Positions 17,144 to 26,462 are shown, counted from the stretch's first letter. The stretch is DNA of 64,000 nucleotides from an uncultured Bacteroidales bacterium (GCA_944326315.1 CALVDP010000004.1:1-64000), one strand, 5' to 3'. Numbers and translations are program-made. Notes: generated from the sequence alone by a model not told the origin.

Positions 17144-18805
17144 ATGAAATCCGGTAATCACATACTTCTGGTCCTGCTATTGACAGTCTTCATTTACTGT
17201 ATCTCCGCTGCAGTGAACGGACTGTCCGTATGTGATGCCGTCCTGCGGGGGCTGCTTCCCTATGCCGCACTCTACTTCGCCGCCATGCTGCTATGGCAGT
17301 CCGGAAAGTGGGGAAGGCTGCTGCTTTTCCTTGCAGTCTGCACATGGTCATGTCGGGAGGCTTGTCTCGGGCTCTCGCAGGTATTCGGGCACAGAGCATC
17401 CGGACATGCGTTCTTCTCCATGACCGGAAGTTTCTCCAATCCCGGACCGTATGGAGGATTTATAGCCATGACAGCGGCTGCAGCCACAGCTTTTGTCATA
17501 AAATATCGCACGTCTTTCAGCTTTTCCTACATCCGCAGTTCCGTCACAAATACCGTTGCCGGTATCCGGAGCAGACGTCACTTTCTCCATACGGAATGGC
17601 TGCTGTTCCGCTTTTTGCCGTTGGCCGCATCTGCGGTGACTTCCGTACTGTGTCTGCTTGTCCTGCCTGCTACCATGAGCAGGGCCGCGTGGCTCGCATA
17701 TGCGGCGGCATTGCTGGCTGTCATCTGCCGGGAGACCGGACTGTCAGGAATAGCCGGAAAGCACAAGGCTGCAACATTGTCTGCCGTATTCGCGATGATA
17801 GTGCTTTCTGCCGGAATATTCATGATGAAAAAAGACTCTGCCATAGGCAGGATACATATCTGGAACATGGAGCTCAGGGCTGTCTCTGAAGCTCCGCTGA
17901 CCGGTACCGGCCCAGGAACGGCAATGGGAGCGTATGGACGTGCACAGGCTGATTATTTTAGGAGCGGAAGCCGTCCGGAAGCGATAATCCGCGTTGCGGG
18001 CTGCCCGGAATATGCGTTCAACGAGTACCTCAAGGCAGGCATGGAGACGGGGGTGGCGGGCATGCTTATGGTTATTGCCATAGTGGTCATTGCCGTCCGG
18101 AACATGCTGCTTCGCGGGAATGTATTCGGTTATGGTCTGATTGCGGCGGCGGTCTTCGCTTTTTTTTCATATCCCTTAAGTGTATTTCATACAGCTGCGC
18201 TTGTGACGGTTTTCCTGGGAACAGCCTCGTCAGGAGGTCCCGGCAACAGGATCATATTCCCGCTGTCGGCTCTGTCTGCCGTACTCTGCATGCTTTTCGT
18301 CATGAAAGATTCGTATGCGCAGGACAGGGCTGCCAGGAAGACATGGCAGACGGCTGCGCAATGGATATCGCTGGATCTGGATGAAGATGCGGCCATGGAG
18401 CTTGCCGGGATATATGAAGAACTGTCAGGAGACTACCGTTATCTGTACGACTACGGGTATGCCCTGCACAAGGCAGGCAGACATGAAGAAAGCAACAAGG
18501 TGTTGTCAAAGGGTGCGGAGATCTCGTCGGACCCGATGTTCCACAATATCATGGGTAAGAATCATGAAGCCCTCGGACAGTCAGACAAGGCCGCTCAGGA
18601 GTATATGACATCTCATTATATGGTGCCATGCCGTCTGTACCCTCTCGTCCTGCTTCTGGAGATGTACGTGAGGACAGGAATGGAGACAGAGGCCATGGGT
18701 GTGCGGGACAAGATTCTGTCCATGCCGGTGAATCCTGCCAACAGGACCATGGTGGACCTGCGGAGGAAAGTGGAGACAATGCAGCTTGCCGAAGATGGAT
18801 ACTGA
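17144..18805 (+). CDS. Wzy_C/O-antigen-ligase-like membrane protein with TPR tail
   Basis: The 553-residue polytopic membrane protein has about ten or eleven segments, then a soluble C-terminal part (about residues 405-553) with TPR-like helices (YGYALHKAGRHEESNKVLSKG). Wzy_C family motifs are clear: GSFSNPGPYGGF, RIHIWNMELRAVSEAPLTGTGPGT and FNEYLKAGMETGVAG. This superfamily includes O-antigen ligases, polymerases and PglL-type protein O-glycosyltransferases. No other glycan-assembly gene is nearby, so transfer of glycan to a protein or peptide is more plausible here than O-antigen assembly, but this is inference. I start at ATG 17144; a TTG at 17135 is possible. Confidence 0.75.
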   Translation: MKSGNHILLVLLLTVFIYCISAAVNGLSVCDAVLRGLLPYAALYFAAMLLWQSGKWGRLLLFLAVCTWSCREACLGLSQVFGHRASGHAFFSMTGSFSNPGPYGGFIAMTAAAATAFVIKYRTSFSFSYIRSSVTNTVAGIRSRRHFLHTEWLLFRFLPLAASAVTSVLCLLVLPATMSRAAWLAYAAALLAVICRETGLSGIAGKHKAATLSAVFAMIVLSAGIFMMKKDSAIGRIHIWNMELRAVSEAPLTGTGPGTAMGAYGRAQADYFRSGSRPEAIIRVAGCPEYAFNEYLKAGMETGVAGMLMVIAIVVIAVRNMLLRGNVFGYGLIAAAVFAFFSYPLSVFHTAALVTVFLGTASSGGPGNRIIFPLSALSAVLCMLFVMKDSYAQDRAARKTWQTAAQWISLDLDEDAAMELAGIYEELSGDYRYLYDYGYALHKAGRHEESNKVLSKGAEISSDPMFHNIMGKNHEALGQSDKAAQEYMTSHYMVPCRLYPLVLLLEMYVRTGMETEAMGVRDKILSMPVNPANRTMVDLRRKVETMQLAEDGY

Positions 18806-19715
18806 CACATCTGAAAAGAAAACCATGAAGATACTTGAGAAGATATTTCATATAGCCGTATATACCGCCCTGACTTGCATATGCCTGGCGGTTATCCTTC
18901 CTGTCTTTGTCTGTGACCAGTTCCGGATAGGCGGAGAATCCATGTATCCGACACTGGAAAGCGGAGACCACATCCTGGTGAACAAGCTGGCTATGGGGGC
19001 GAGGATATACAGGAAGTATGATTTTTCTGATCCGGATATGGAATGTTTCCGGATGCCCGGCTTGAGGAAAATACGTCCCGGGGATGTCGCAGTGTTCAAT
19101 TTCCCGCGCGGGAGGGACAGGGAGAAGATAGAATTCAGGATAAACTACGTGTATGCAAAACGTTGCATCGGATGTCCGGGAGACACTGTCGGCATAGATG
19201 CAGGCTTTTATTACAATACCCGTTTTCCTGGCAGGATATTCGGCAGCGTGAGTATGCAGGACGCGCTTCGCGGCATGTCTGACGATGTGCTGAAGGACAT
19301 GGTGGAATATGTCGCGGCCATACCTTATTCTCCGGAGTTCGGATGGACGGTCAGGGATTTCGGGCCGATGTACATACCGGGCAAAGGGGGCAGGATTGCC
19401 GTGGATACGTCATCTGTCAGACTGTATTCCCGTATGATGGAATATGAGACAGGCGCCCTGCCTGAAATATGCGGTGACAAGGTGTATCTTGGAGGGAGGC
19501 ACATCACGGAATACGAATTCAGTTCCGACTGGTATTTCTTCGGAGGGGACAATGTGCTGAATTCCAAGGATAGCCGCTATGTGGGACTTGTCCCGGAAGA
19601 CTATATTGTCGGCATTGCTGCGCGAATCCTCTTTTCGCGAGATCCGTATACCGGAATCTTCGACTGGCATCGGTTCATGAAAAGGATTGATTCTGATGCC
19701 GGGAAAGAGAAATGA
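18795..19715 (+). CDS. Signal peptidase I (family S26)
   Basis: The 306-residue protein has one N-terminal membrane segment (about residues 15-38). The catalytic serine is in GGESMYPTL (Ser49 from the ATG at 18795) and the lysine in YVYAKRCIGCPGD (Lys122). Box E (GGDNVLNSKDSR) and a long insert between boxes D and E are typical of Bacteroidota enzymes. It overlaps the end of the Wzy_C gene by 11 bases. Its place in an operon with peptide-modifying candidates, rather than in a housekeeping setting, suggests a dedicated substrate such as the NVEALA precursors, whose core ends in the AxA-like ALA. Confidence 0.85.
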   Translation: MDTDTSEKKTMKILEKIFHIAVYTALTCICLAVILPVFVCDQFRIGGESMYPTLESGDHILVNKLAMGARIYRKYDFSDPDMECFRMPGLRKIRPGDVAVFNFPRGRDREKIEFRINYVYAKRCIGCPGDTVGIDAGFYYNTRFPGRIFGSVSMQDALRGMSDDVLKDMVEYVAAIPYSPEFGWTVRDFGPMYIPGKGGRIAVDTSSVRLYSRMMEYETGALPEICGDKVYLGGRHITEYEFSSDWYFFGGDNVLNSKDSRYVGLVPEDYIVGIAARILFSRDPYTGIFDWHRFMKRIDSDAGKEK

Positions 19716-19732
19716 TTTGAAATTCGTGTGAG

Positions 19733-21706
19733 ATGATGAAGAAGTTATCGGTAAATATTATACGTATTCCTGCAGTGCTGCTAATATTGCAGCTTGTGTC
19801 ATGCAGCCCTTACGGGAGGGATGTGCGTGAGGCTCTGCGATATGCCGGGGACAACAGGGAAGAACTGGAAAGCGTAATACGGTATTACAGCAGAGACAAG
19901 GCAGACAGTCTCAAGAGAAAGGCCGCGCTTTTCCTGATCGGGAACATGACATGGCACAGGTCATATCCGGCGGAAGCCTATGCGGAATATTGTCATAAGA
20001 TAGATTCCCTGAACCTTGCCGTTGATGATGATTCCACCCTTGCGGCTGCCATGGAAGCGATGTCATTGCGCTATGCTCCGGAGCTGGAGCCGGTGTATGA
20101 TGTCAGGACCATCACTGCGGACTACCTGATACGGAACATAGACTATTCTTTCAGTGTATGGGAGAATACCGATTGGCTGCAGCATCTGGATTTTTCTCAG
20201 TTCTGCGAGTATGTTCTGCCTTACAAGTGCGTCGATCTCCAGCCTTTGACCTTGTGGAAAGAAGAATATGCCGATATCTATCGAGGCGAACTTGACTGGA
20301 TGGCTCCGGTATCGGAATATCGTTTCAATGCAAGGATGGCTGCGGAAGCTGTCCAGGAACGCATAAAGGACAGTGTGAAAATGAAGAGAATACCTGTGGG
20401 ATATACTGACGTGCTTGATATACGGACTCTTGTGCACCTGCGTTTCGGAAACTGCTACGAGAGATCTGTATTGGGACTGATGAACAGCAGAAGCAAGGGA
20501 ATCCCGGTCACGATGGATTTCACTCCGGCATGGGCCGACAGGAATGTAAACCACCATTGGAACAATGTGCTTTCGACACGTCGCCGGAATATAGACTTCG
20601 AGCCGTTCAGATTCCGCCCTGGAGACTTCCATTATACGGACAATCCTTACGCCAAGGTCAGACGGTGTACCTTCGCTCCGGATCCTTTGCTGCTTGAAGC
20701 TCTGAAAAAGGACCGGTTCATCCCGCCCTCATTGATGCCGGCACTGTTCTCCAAGGATGTCACGGCAGAATATGGCAAGAACACCGATGTGGTCCTTAAA
20801 ACAGGCGGCAGGAAGGGAAACCGTTCCGGATATGTTTATCTGTGCGTCTTCAACAACGAAGAATGGGTGCCGGTGGATATCGCCAGGGTCAGGCACGGGA
20901 AAGCTGTTTTCCATTCAGTAGGGAAGGGCCTCGTGTATATGCTTGCAGGGTATGACAGCATGCACATGCAGGTACCTCTTACATCACCTTTCCTTCTTGA
21001 CACCAGGGGAAGGACGGTGTTTGCCGGGATTGACCGGGAGCACCTGCAGGATATGCATATCTTACGCAAGTTTCCGGCTTTCGGACATATTTATGCTGTA
21101 CGCAAGTATCTCAGGCAAGGAAGATTGGAAGCTGCAGACAACCCGCGTTTCAGCAATGCCGTACTGATGGCGGAATTTCCCGAATGGGATTTGCTTGCAG
21201 GTGAGGAAAAGATAGCCGACACTACGGCTTACCGTTACTGGAGGCTGAAATGTTCGCATGATTCTTCAAGTGATTTTGCCGAACTGTATTTCTATGACAG
21301 GTCTACGGGAGAGAGGATTACAGGGACTCTTGTCACACCCGGCATGCCGGTACGCAATCATGAGTATGATACTCCGGAACATATATGCGACGGTGATCCC
21401 CTTACATATTTTGCCGTAGTCCGGGATGACCGCTGGGTCGGATTTGATTTCGGACGTCCCGTGTCGATGGGAGAGGTGGCTTATATAAGACGTGGCGACG
21501 GCAATGATATCTGTCCGGGGCAGGTATATGAATTGTATTATTGGGACGAAGGAAGATGGGTGCTTCATGACAGGCAGACGGCTTCACGGGTGTATCTTGA
21601 TTTCAAGGATGTGCCGGCCGGTGCGCTGTACTATATAAAGTGCATCACTACAGGTGAGCAGAACAGGATTTTCTTCTATGAAAACGGTGAACAGATATGG
21701 TATTGA
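19733..21706 (+). CDS. Transglutaminase-like lipoprotein with discoidin-like tail
   Basis: The 657-residue lipoprotein has its Cys at residue 24 (LQLVSC). A transglutaminase-like core carries the triad candidates: Cys in LRFGNCYE (about 241), His in NHHWNN (about 273) and Asp in NIDFEPF (about 289). The C-terminal 100 residues (DDRWVGFDFGRPVSMGEVAYI...) resemble an F5/8-type sandwich. Transglutaminase-fold proteins cleave or crosslink amides, so it may process or crosslink peptides at the surface. It follows the signal peptidase by 17 bases. Confidence 0.75.
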   Translation: MMKKLSVNIIRIPAVLLILQLVSCSPYGRDVREALRYAGDNREELESVIRYYSRDKADSLKRKAALFLIGNMTWHRSYPAEAYAEYCHKIDSLNLAVDDDSTLAAAMEAMSLRYAPELEPVYDVRTITADYLIRNIDYSFSVWENTDWLQHLDFSQFCEYVLPYKCVDLQPLTLWKEEYADIYRGELDWMAPVSEYRFNARMAAEAVQERIKDSVKMKRIPVGYTDVLDIRTLVHLRFGNCYERSVLGLMNSRSKGIPVTMDFTPAWADRNVNHHWNNVLSTRRRNIDFEPFRFRPGDFHYTDNPYAKVRRCTFAPDPLLLEALKKDRFIPPSLMPALFSKDVTAEYGKNTDVVLKTGGRKGNRSGYVYLCVFNNEEWVPVDIARVRHGKAVFHSVGKGLVYMLAGYDSMHMQVPLTSPFLLDTRGRTVFAGIDREHLQDMHILRKFPAFGHIYAVRKYLRQGRLEAADNPRFSNAVLMAEFPEWDLLAGEEKIADTTAYRYWRLKCSHDSSSDFAELYFYDRSTGERITGTLVTPGMPVRNHEYDTPEHICDGDPLTYFAVVRDDRWVGFDFGRPVSMGEVAYIRRGDGNDICPGQVYELYYWDEGRWVLHDRQTASRVYLDFKDVPAGALYYIKCITTGEQNRIFFYENGEQIWY

Positions 21707-21737
21707 CGGACGGGAAACGTCCATAGATTTTGTGTAT

Positions 21738-23375
21738 ATGGAAAAGAAATATTTCGGTGCTGCCGTTCTTGCAGCGGTGTCATGTGCTCTTGTATTGTCT
21801 TGTTCGGGACGCAAGGGTATCGTCAATGTCACACCAGAGAACAGCCTTGATTGGATGTCTGTGTACCGGGTCGTGCTGGAAGATACGGCTACGGTAGTCC
21901 AGGGAAACCTTTATGGTATGGAAGGGGAGTCGGTAACCATCCCGCCTGATATCCGCCTTCGCGGAACTGACACAGGGACAGAGTACAATCTGCTTTATAA
22001 CGACAGCGGTGTGACAGGGACTCCTGTAGTCATGCCGGCAGACATGACAATGCCTTTCTCTCTGGTATTCGAGGCTGTGGACCGGAAGGACAAATATGTA
22101 GACATGCTCTGTGGCAACGAGACAATACGGAAAATACCTCTGTGCCGGGAGAAGACCGCATATTCTACAACCATCAAGGGCACACTTGAAGGACGTCCTC
22201 ACACGTCCCGTCTTATACTGAGCCCGGCAAATTCCGATGTCAGGATCAATCCTTACATATCTGTGCCTGTCATTGACGGAAAGTTCTGCTATGAGCTGCA
22301 TTCCGATGTGGTGACTGCCTATGAGCTGTCCTGTTGGGACGACATGGTGACAGGAGGATGGTATAATGCCATGGTCTTTTCTGATGGAGGGACAGTGGAG
22401 CTGACAATGTATCCGATTGACAGAGAACCGCATATGGAATATGGAGACAATACGTCAGGCCTTACGCTGGAATATAAGGAATATACGGATGCCGTAACAG
22501 CGGTGTTCCACGACAGAGACTCTGTAATCAATGCTTTGTGGGACAGTCTGTATGAAAATAACAGTATGTTCACGGATGAATTTGACCGGCTTGTCGACAG
22601 TGCCTGGAAGTCCGGTTATCCGCAGGATCTTGTGAGGCGAATGGAAGCCATGCAGACATCAGGGGAAGCCTACACGGATGAAGGCAGGATTTTTAAAGCA
22701 TTGAGCGACAGCTTGTCCAATGCAAAGCGAGAATATATGCTCGGATATTGCAGGTCGAATCCGGGACTTGTCAGCTATTATCTTGTTTTCGACAGATATT
22801 GCTATGACCTGGATACTGTATTCAGAAAGGAATACCGCGATATTGTCGAGACAACATACGCGCACAGATATCCGGATCATCCGTTCACCTTGGAAATGCG
22901 GAATCTTCTGATTTCCGGAAATATCAGGCCGGGAGGCCGGTTTGTGGATTTCTCGGCTCCCGACTTGTCCGGCAGGATGCATTCGCTGTCGGATGAGATA
23001 GCCGGGAAAAACGCGGTGATAGATTTGTGGGCATCCTGGTGCGGTCCGTGCCGGAGACACAGCCGGGACCTGATACCGGTATATGAGCAGTTCAAGGACA
23101 AGGGTTTCACGGTAGTGGGAATAGCCAGGGAAAGGATGAATACGGCGGCAATGGAGAAGGCCGTGTCAGATGACGGTTATCCGTGGCTGAATCTTGTGGA
23201 GTTGGATGATGCGGGGCGGATCTGGCAGAAGTACGGGGCCGGCAATGGCGGAGGAATGACAGTCCTGGTGGACAGGACAGGAACTATCGTGGCGGTAAAT
23301 CCTGCCGCATCGGAGGTGAGGGAGTACCTTGAACGGGAATATGCTCTATCCTCAAAGTCGGAAGAAAGGTTGTAG
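21738..23375 (+). CDS. TlpA/ResA-type thiol-disulfide oxidoreductase lipoprotein
   Basis: The 545-residue lipoprotein has its Cys at residue 22 (ALVLSC). A DUF4369-like domain lies around residues 145-240 and a helical linker around 270-395. The C-terminal thioredoxin-fold domain contains WASWCGPC (Cys435, Cys438) and the cis-Pro-like strand GGMTVLVDRTG. It probably reduces or isomerises disulfides outside the cytoplasm, which fits the Cys-rich NVEALA tails. ATG 21738 gives the signal peptide, and upstream in-frame codons overlap the transglutaminase gene. It is last in the processing operon and is followed by palindromes. Confidence 0.85.
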   Translation: MEKKYFGAAVLAAVSCALVLSCSGRKGIVNVTPENSLDWMSVYRVVLEDTATVVQGNLYGMEGESVTIPPDIRLRGTDTGTEYNLLYNDSGVTGTPVVMPADMTMPFSLVFEAVDRKDKYVDMLCGNETIRKIPLCREKTAYSTTIKGTLEGRPHTSRLILSPANSDVRINPYISVPVIDGKFCYELHSDVVTAYELSCWDDMVTGGWYNAMVFSDGGTVELTMYPIDREPHMEYGDNTSGLTLEYKEYTDAVTAVFHDRDSVINALWDSLYENNSMFTDEFDRLVDSAWKSGYPQDLVRRMEAMQTSGEAYTDEGRIFKALSDSLSNAKREYMLGYCRSNPGLVSYYLVFDRYCYDLDTVFRKEYRDIVETTYAHRYPDHPFTLEMRNLLISGNIRPGGRFVDFSAPDLSGRMHSLSDEIAGKNAVIDLWASWCGPCRRHSRDLIPVYEQFKDKGFTVVGIARERMNTAAMEKAVSDDGYPWLNLVELDDAGRIWQKYGAGNGGGMTVLVDRTGTIVAVNPAASEVREYLEREYALSSKSEERL

Positions 23376-23415
23376 CGATACAACCTTTTTGGAGACTTTT
23401 CATACTCGTCCCGTA

Positions 23416-23510
23416 CCGGCAGATTTGCAATCTGCCGGAAATGCAGTCTCGTCACGTACTGGCAGATTCGCAATCTGCCGGAAATGCAGTCGACCGGATT
23501 TGCAATCCGG
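23416..23510. repeat. Three TTGCAA-type palindromes
   Basis: Arms CCGGCAGAT/ATCTGCCGG are at 23416-23438. A CGCAA-centred variant (GGCAGATT/AATCTGCC) is at 23461-23479. Arms CCGGAT/ATCCGG are at 23494-23510. They separate the processing operon from the next cassette promoter. Confidence 0.85.
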
Positions 23511-23553
23511 CTGAACGGTCCGCATAGAACCTGAAAGACCGGAATAGAATAAT

Positions 23554-23590
23554 TTTGAATGCAAGTAAATTATTATTATCTTCGTGTGTG
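23554..23590 (+). promoter_or_regulatory. Cassette promoter fused directly to an NVEALA gene body
   Basis: TTTG (23554-23557), 19 bp, TATCTTCG (23577-23584). The sequence then runs from TGTGTG straight into the middle of an NVEALA gene. The right arm of the inverted repeat, the leader and the signal peptide codons are missing. Confidence 0.75.
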
Positions 23591-23781
23591 CAAACAAGTC
23601 CAATGATCCAATGGATGACCTTTTCAGGGCCAATGTCGAGGCTCTTGCTGATATTGAAGGTACCCAGACCACATGGAGTTGTGATGGCTCTTTATTAAAA
23701 CGATGCAGTGCTGTTTGTGGAAGTTGTGGTACTTCTATTTCCGGAAGAGGTAATCTGACAGGAATGCATAGATGTCAATAA
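23584..23781 (+). pseudogene. NVEALA peptide gene 3, signal peptide lost
   Basis: The frame keeps KSNDPMDD, FRANVEALA and a tail with five cysteines, but there is no signal peptide and no ATG before the core. The only upstream start would be the GTG at 23584, which lies inside the promoter and is not expected to be transcribed. The junction falls in TTCGTGTGTG, a string present both at the promoter and inside intact NVEALA genes (compare 40655). A deletion by recombination between those short repeats explains it. Confidence 0.8.
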
Positions 23782-23798
23782 TTTGTATAGAAAAATGT

Positions 23799-23832
23799 CT
23801 TCTGCATTGTCCGGGGTGCCGGACAGCAGAAG
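23799..23832 (+). other. Strong hairpin between peptide gene and lipoprotein
   Basis: CTTCTGC and GCAGAAG enclose TGTCCGG GGTG CCGGACA, a 14 bp stem with a two-base bulge and a four-base loop. There is no U-tract. Similar hairpins follow the peptide genes at 40868 and 52562. Confidence 0.75.
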
Positions 23833-23856
23833 GCTGGATATGCGACTTGTGATATT

Positions 23857-24939
23857 ATGAAAAAATCTTTTATTGCCGTGTTCTGTGTCCTTGCGGTCAT
23901 GTCATGTTCCTGGAACAAGGAAAAAATCATCTACTCGGACGGCATAAAGGTTCCTGAAGAATGCAAGATTGCAGCATCTGTCATAAATGACAGCTATATG
24001 TTCAATTATCCGCAGGATATCCTTGTGATGGATTCTTTGTTGATAGTACAGGACTCGGACGGCATGAAGACAGCTTTCCATGTATTTGACAAGACGACCG
24101 GGAGGCATCTCACGGATTTCGGATTCCGTGGGCGTGGGCCCGGGGAAACATTCAACATTTCGTCTGCCAATCTGTATGACGGCACATTGTACGTATATGA
24201 TGCCACCCTTCGTAAGCTCGTGCTGTATGATATCCATGAGGCACTTGCAGGAAACAGATGCTGGACAGAAGTGCCGATAGATGATGTTGCGCCAAACATG
24301 GTCCTCCAGGTAGTGCCCGCCGGTGACGGAAGACTGATATTGTGCGGCAATGATGGCAGGATGCGGTTCGGACTGTGGCGGATGTCGTCAGATGAGATGG
24401 AGGCAATGGTGAATGAATATCCTCCATATTCGGAAGATGAAGAAGCGGATTTCGCAATATCATGTTATTCAGCATCGGTAAAGTTCAGTGAGACAGAGAA
24501 TAAGCTGGTCTCCGGCACATATATCGGTGCTGTGATGGAGATATATGATGTCACTCCGAATGGGATCAGGAAGACATTTTCCGGATATTATCATCGTCCG
24601 CGTTTCGAATACGCACATGGAGCGGTCCCCCGCTGGGTCGTTCCCGGTAAGGATACCGTCATAGGATTTCAGGACATAAGCCTGACGGCTTCAGGGATAT
24701 ATGGTCTGATATGGGGAGTCAGAACACTTTCTCCAGATGGTCCTGTCCCGGAATTGATAAGGTTCGGTTATGACGGGACTCCCGAGTGCAGATATATGGT
24801 CCCGGATATTATGACGGCCTTTGCGGTGGACCGTAATGGAGATATTTACGGTATGGCGTTGAATGATGATATGGAATTTAATATTAGGAAATATGTCCGT
24901 GTACCCAATTCAGATAACGACCGGCTGAAGGCTATGTGA
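23857..24939 (+). CDS. 6-bladed beta-propeller lipoprotein 5
   Basis: The 360-residue lipoprotein (Cys17, LAVMSC) carries the clear signature FRGRGPGE and BF3164-like blade strands (LYVYDATLRKLVLYDI). The C-terminal strand ends in RYMVPDIMTAFAVDRNGDIYG. It sits behind the damaged NVEALA gene 3 and a hairpin, with no separate promoter visible, so it is probably read from 23554. Confidence 0.75.
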   Translation: MKKSFIAVFCVLAVMSCSWNKEKIIYSDGIKVPEECKIAASVINDSYMFNYPQDILVMDSLLIVQDSDGMKTAFHVFDKTTGRHLTDFGFRGRGPGETFNISSANLYDGTLYVYDATLRKLVLYDIHEALAGNRCWTEVPIDDVAPNMVLQVVPAGDGRLILCGNDGRMRFGLWRMSSDEMEAMVNEYPPYSEDEEADFAISCYSASVKFSETENKLVSGTYIGAVMEIYDVTPNGIRKTFSGYYHRPRFEYAHGAVPRWVVPGKDTVIGFQDISLTASGIYGLIWGVRTLSPDGPVPELIRFGYDGTPECRYMVPDIMTAFAVDRNGDIYGMALNDDMEFNIRKYVRVPNSDNDRLKAM

Positions 24940-24966
24940 AAACGGCGAAAACCGGAATAGAATAAT

Positions 24967-25012
24967 TTTGCATGTGAAGGAATTGTCATTACCTTTATGT
25001 GTGAGCGCACAT
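24967..25012 (+). promoter_or_regulatory. Cassette promoter with inverted repeat
   Basis: TTTG (24967-24970), 19 bp, TACCTTTA (24990-24997, last base off consensus). ATGTG (24997-25001) pairs with CACAT (25008-25012). The leader is short and lacks the AAGCGAGAAT box. Confidence 0.65.
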
Positions 25013-25028
25013 AATTTATTGGAACATG

Positions 25029-26386
25029 ATGAAGACGATTATAGGCAGGAGTACTTGCGTATTAAATAACGTCAGTTCGACGAATTATTATGTTCAGTAT
25101 CAAAGATTCCGTCGAACTGACGTTACGATTTCTTCGAAATCCATTTCCTTTTTCGTGTCACCCCTCTTAAATTCTCCCCTGCGTAGGGGAGAACTTACAT
25201 CGGACTTCGTCCTCCATAGAGGTAATTCTATGAAATTCATTCCATTCATTTCATCGAATTCACGTTAAATAAGCAAGTTTTTTTCTTGCTGCTGACAGGT
25301 ATGGTTTCTTGTCATAGTGGCGGGGACAGGAGCTTTATGGACATAGAATCTGATGCACGAAGCCCGGAGATCCGGTATGAGAACATAAATGCCGAAACGG
25401 TCATATTGGATTCTGTGAATTGCTCGTATTATGGGTTTTCAGACATTGATCCTGCCGGGCATATCTGTTATTATGACAGATATTTCGGATATTTGTACGA
25501 ATTTGACAGCGAAGGGAAATATCTGTCTCGGCATCTCGGCATAGGTCGGAGCAATCAGGAGACGACATTCCAGGACTGTGTGAATGCGGTCTTTTCCGAC
25601 CGGAATTTCGTCCTGTTGAGTTCCGGTCTTGATTTTGAAATATTTGATTCAGATTATTCGCTTGAGAAAAGGTTTACGTTGGTCTACAGGCCTGATATCA
25701 GAGGTGATGCATCATCGTTCGAAACATATTCATTCAGTTTTGATAACCGTGTCGCAAGAATTAAGGATGGGATTTTCTATATCGGTATGATGAGTGAACA
25801 TCCGGAATTCAATTGTTTTACTACCGGGGAGAAGTTTTTGGAGCGGGGTCGTCATATCGGGAGGATAGACTTGAAGGAAGAAAAGCCATTGCCTATGATA
25901 GTAGAAGGTTTTCCTCGGATATACCATAGTGATCGGGCATCATGTTCATCTTTCAGCGGTGTCAATTTCGATATAGGAGAAGATTGTTTGTATGTTGGGT
26001 ATGAAGCGGATTCATTGATATTCAGATGTAGCCTTACCGGTGAGCCGGAATCTTGTTTCGGTATTTCCGGCAGAGGAATGGACATGGACTATGAGCCTGT
26101 GCGGAGCTTGGATGACATGCCGGTATATCGGCGTAATCGGGAAACCAAGGGTTGGTATGGCTGGATAGAATATATAGACGAGACAGGAATCTTGTTCAGG
26201 ACGTATGTCAAAGGTCAGAATAGCGGGACAGACGGGCTTCAGGTCTACAAGGACGGCATCCTGATTGCCGATGTGGATGTGCCGAAAGGATTCAGGGTCG
26301 TAGGGTACATGGACCCCTACTATTATTCGCAGGTCTTTGAGGACGAAGAAAACGGAAGGTTGGAAATAATGCGGTTCAGGTTATAG
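25029..26386 (+). pseudogene. 6-bladed beta-propeller lipoprotein 6, interrupted by a MITE-like element
   Basis: Removing 25070-25272 (insert plus one target copy) joins ATG 25029 in frame to the downstream body. It restores a textbook lipoprotein signal running from MKTIIGRS through VFFLLLTGMVSC. As it stands the frame is broken, because 203 bp is not a multiple of three. The remaining body (366 codons from a TTG at 25286) has no complete signal peptide. The C-terminus (GLQVYKDGILIADVDVP) is related to the duplicated proteins at 34952 and 41012. Confidence 0.85.
25062..25272. mobile_element. MITE-like insertion with 8 bp target duplication
   Basis: The 195 bp insert (25070-25264) is flanked by direct repeats TTAAATAA at 25062-25069 and 25265-25272. 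The ends are imperfect terminal inverted repeats: CGTCAGTTCGACGAA against CGTGAATTCGATGAA (read on the opposite strand), 12 of 15 matching. A second inverted copy of the left end lies at 25109-25124. There is no transposase and no coding capacity of its own. The family is not identified. Confidence 0.8.
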
Positions 26387-26439
26387 CTGATCTTCTTTTA
26401 CCTTAAATTAAATTTCTTGATATTGTGACCGGGAAGCGG

Positions 26440-26462
26440 CAGCCGGATTTGCAATCCGGCTG
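26440..26462. repeat. TTGCAA palindrome
   Basis: Arms CAGCCGGAT/ATCCGGCTG, followed by AACGGTCCGCAG, the same tail that follows the palindromes at 27.6, 28.9, 37.4 and 40.4 kb. Just upstream, 26404-26432 resembles a piece of the lipoprotein gene at 28457 (TTCTTGATATTG). Confidence 0.8.

Noticed and set aside
17135..23375. Interpretation of the Wzy_C and neighbouring genes as an O-antigen or capsule locus
   Set aside because: No glycosyltransferases, flippase or nucleotide-sugar genes are nearby; the neighbours are a peptidase, a transglutaminase-like protein and a thiol oxidoreductase.
23416..23510. Repeated palindromes considered as a CRISPR array
   Set aside because: Units are palindromic, of two types, irregularly spaced, without uniform spacers or cas genes. 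They fit REP-like elements.
25026..25268. 80-codon frame across the insertion
   Set aside because: It is a chimera of the interrupted signal peptide and MITE-like DNA. Removing the insertion restores the true gene.
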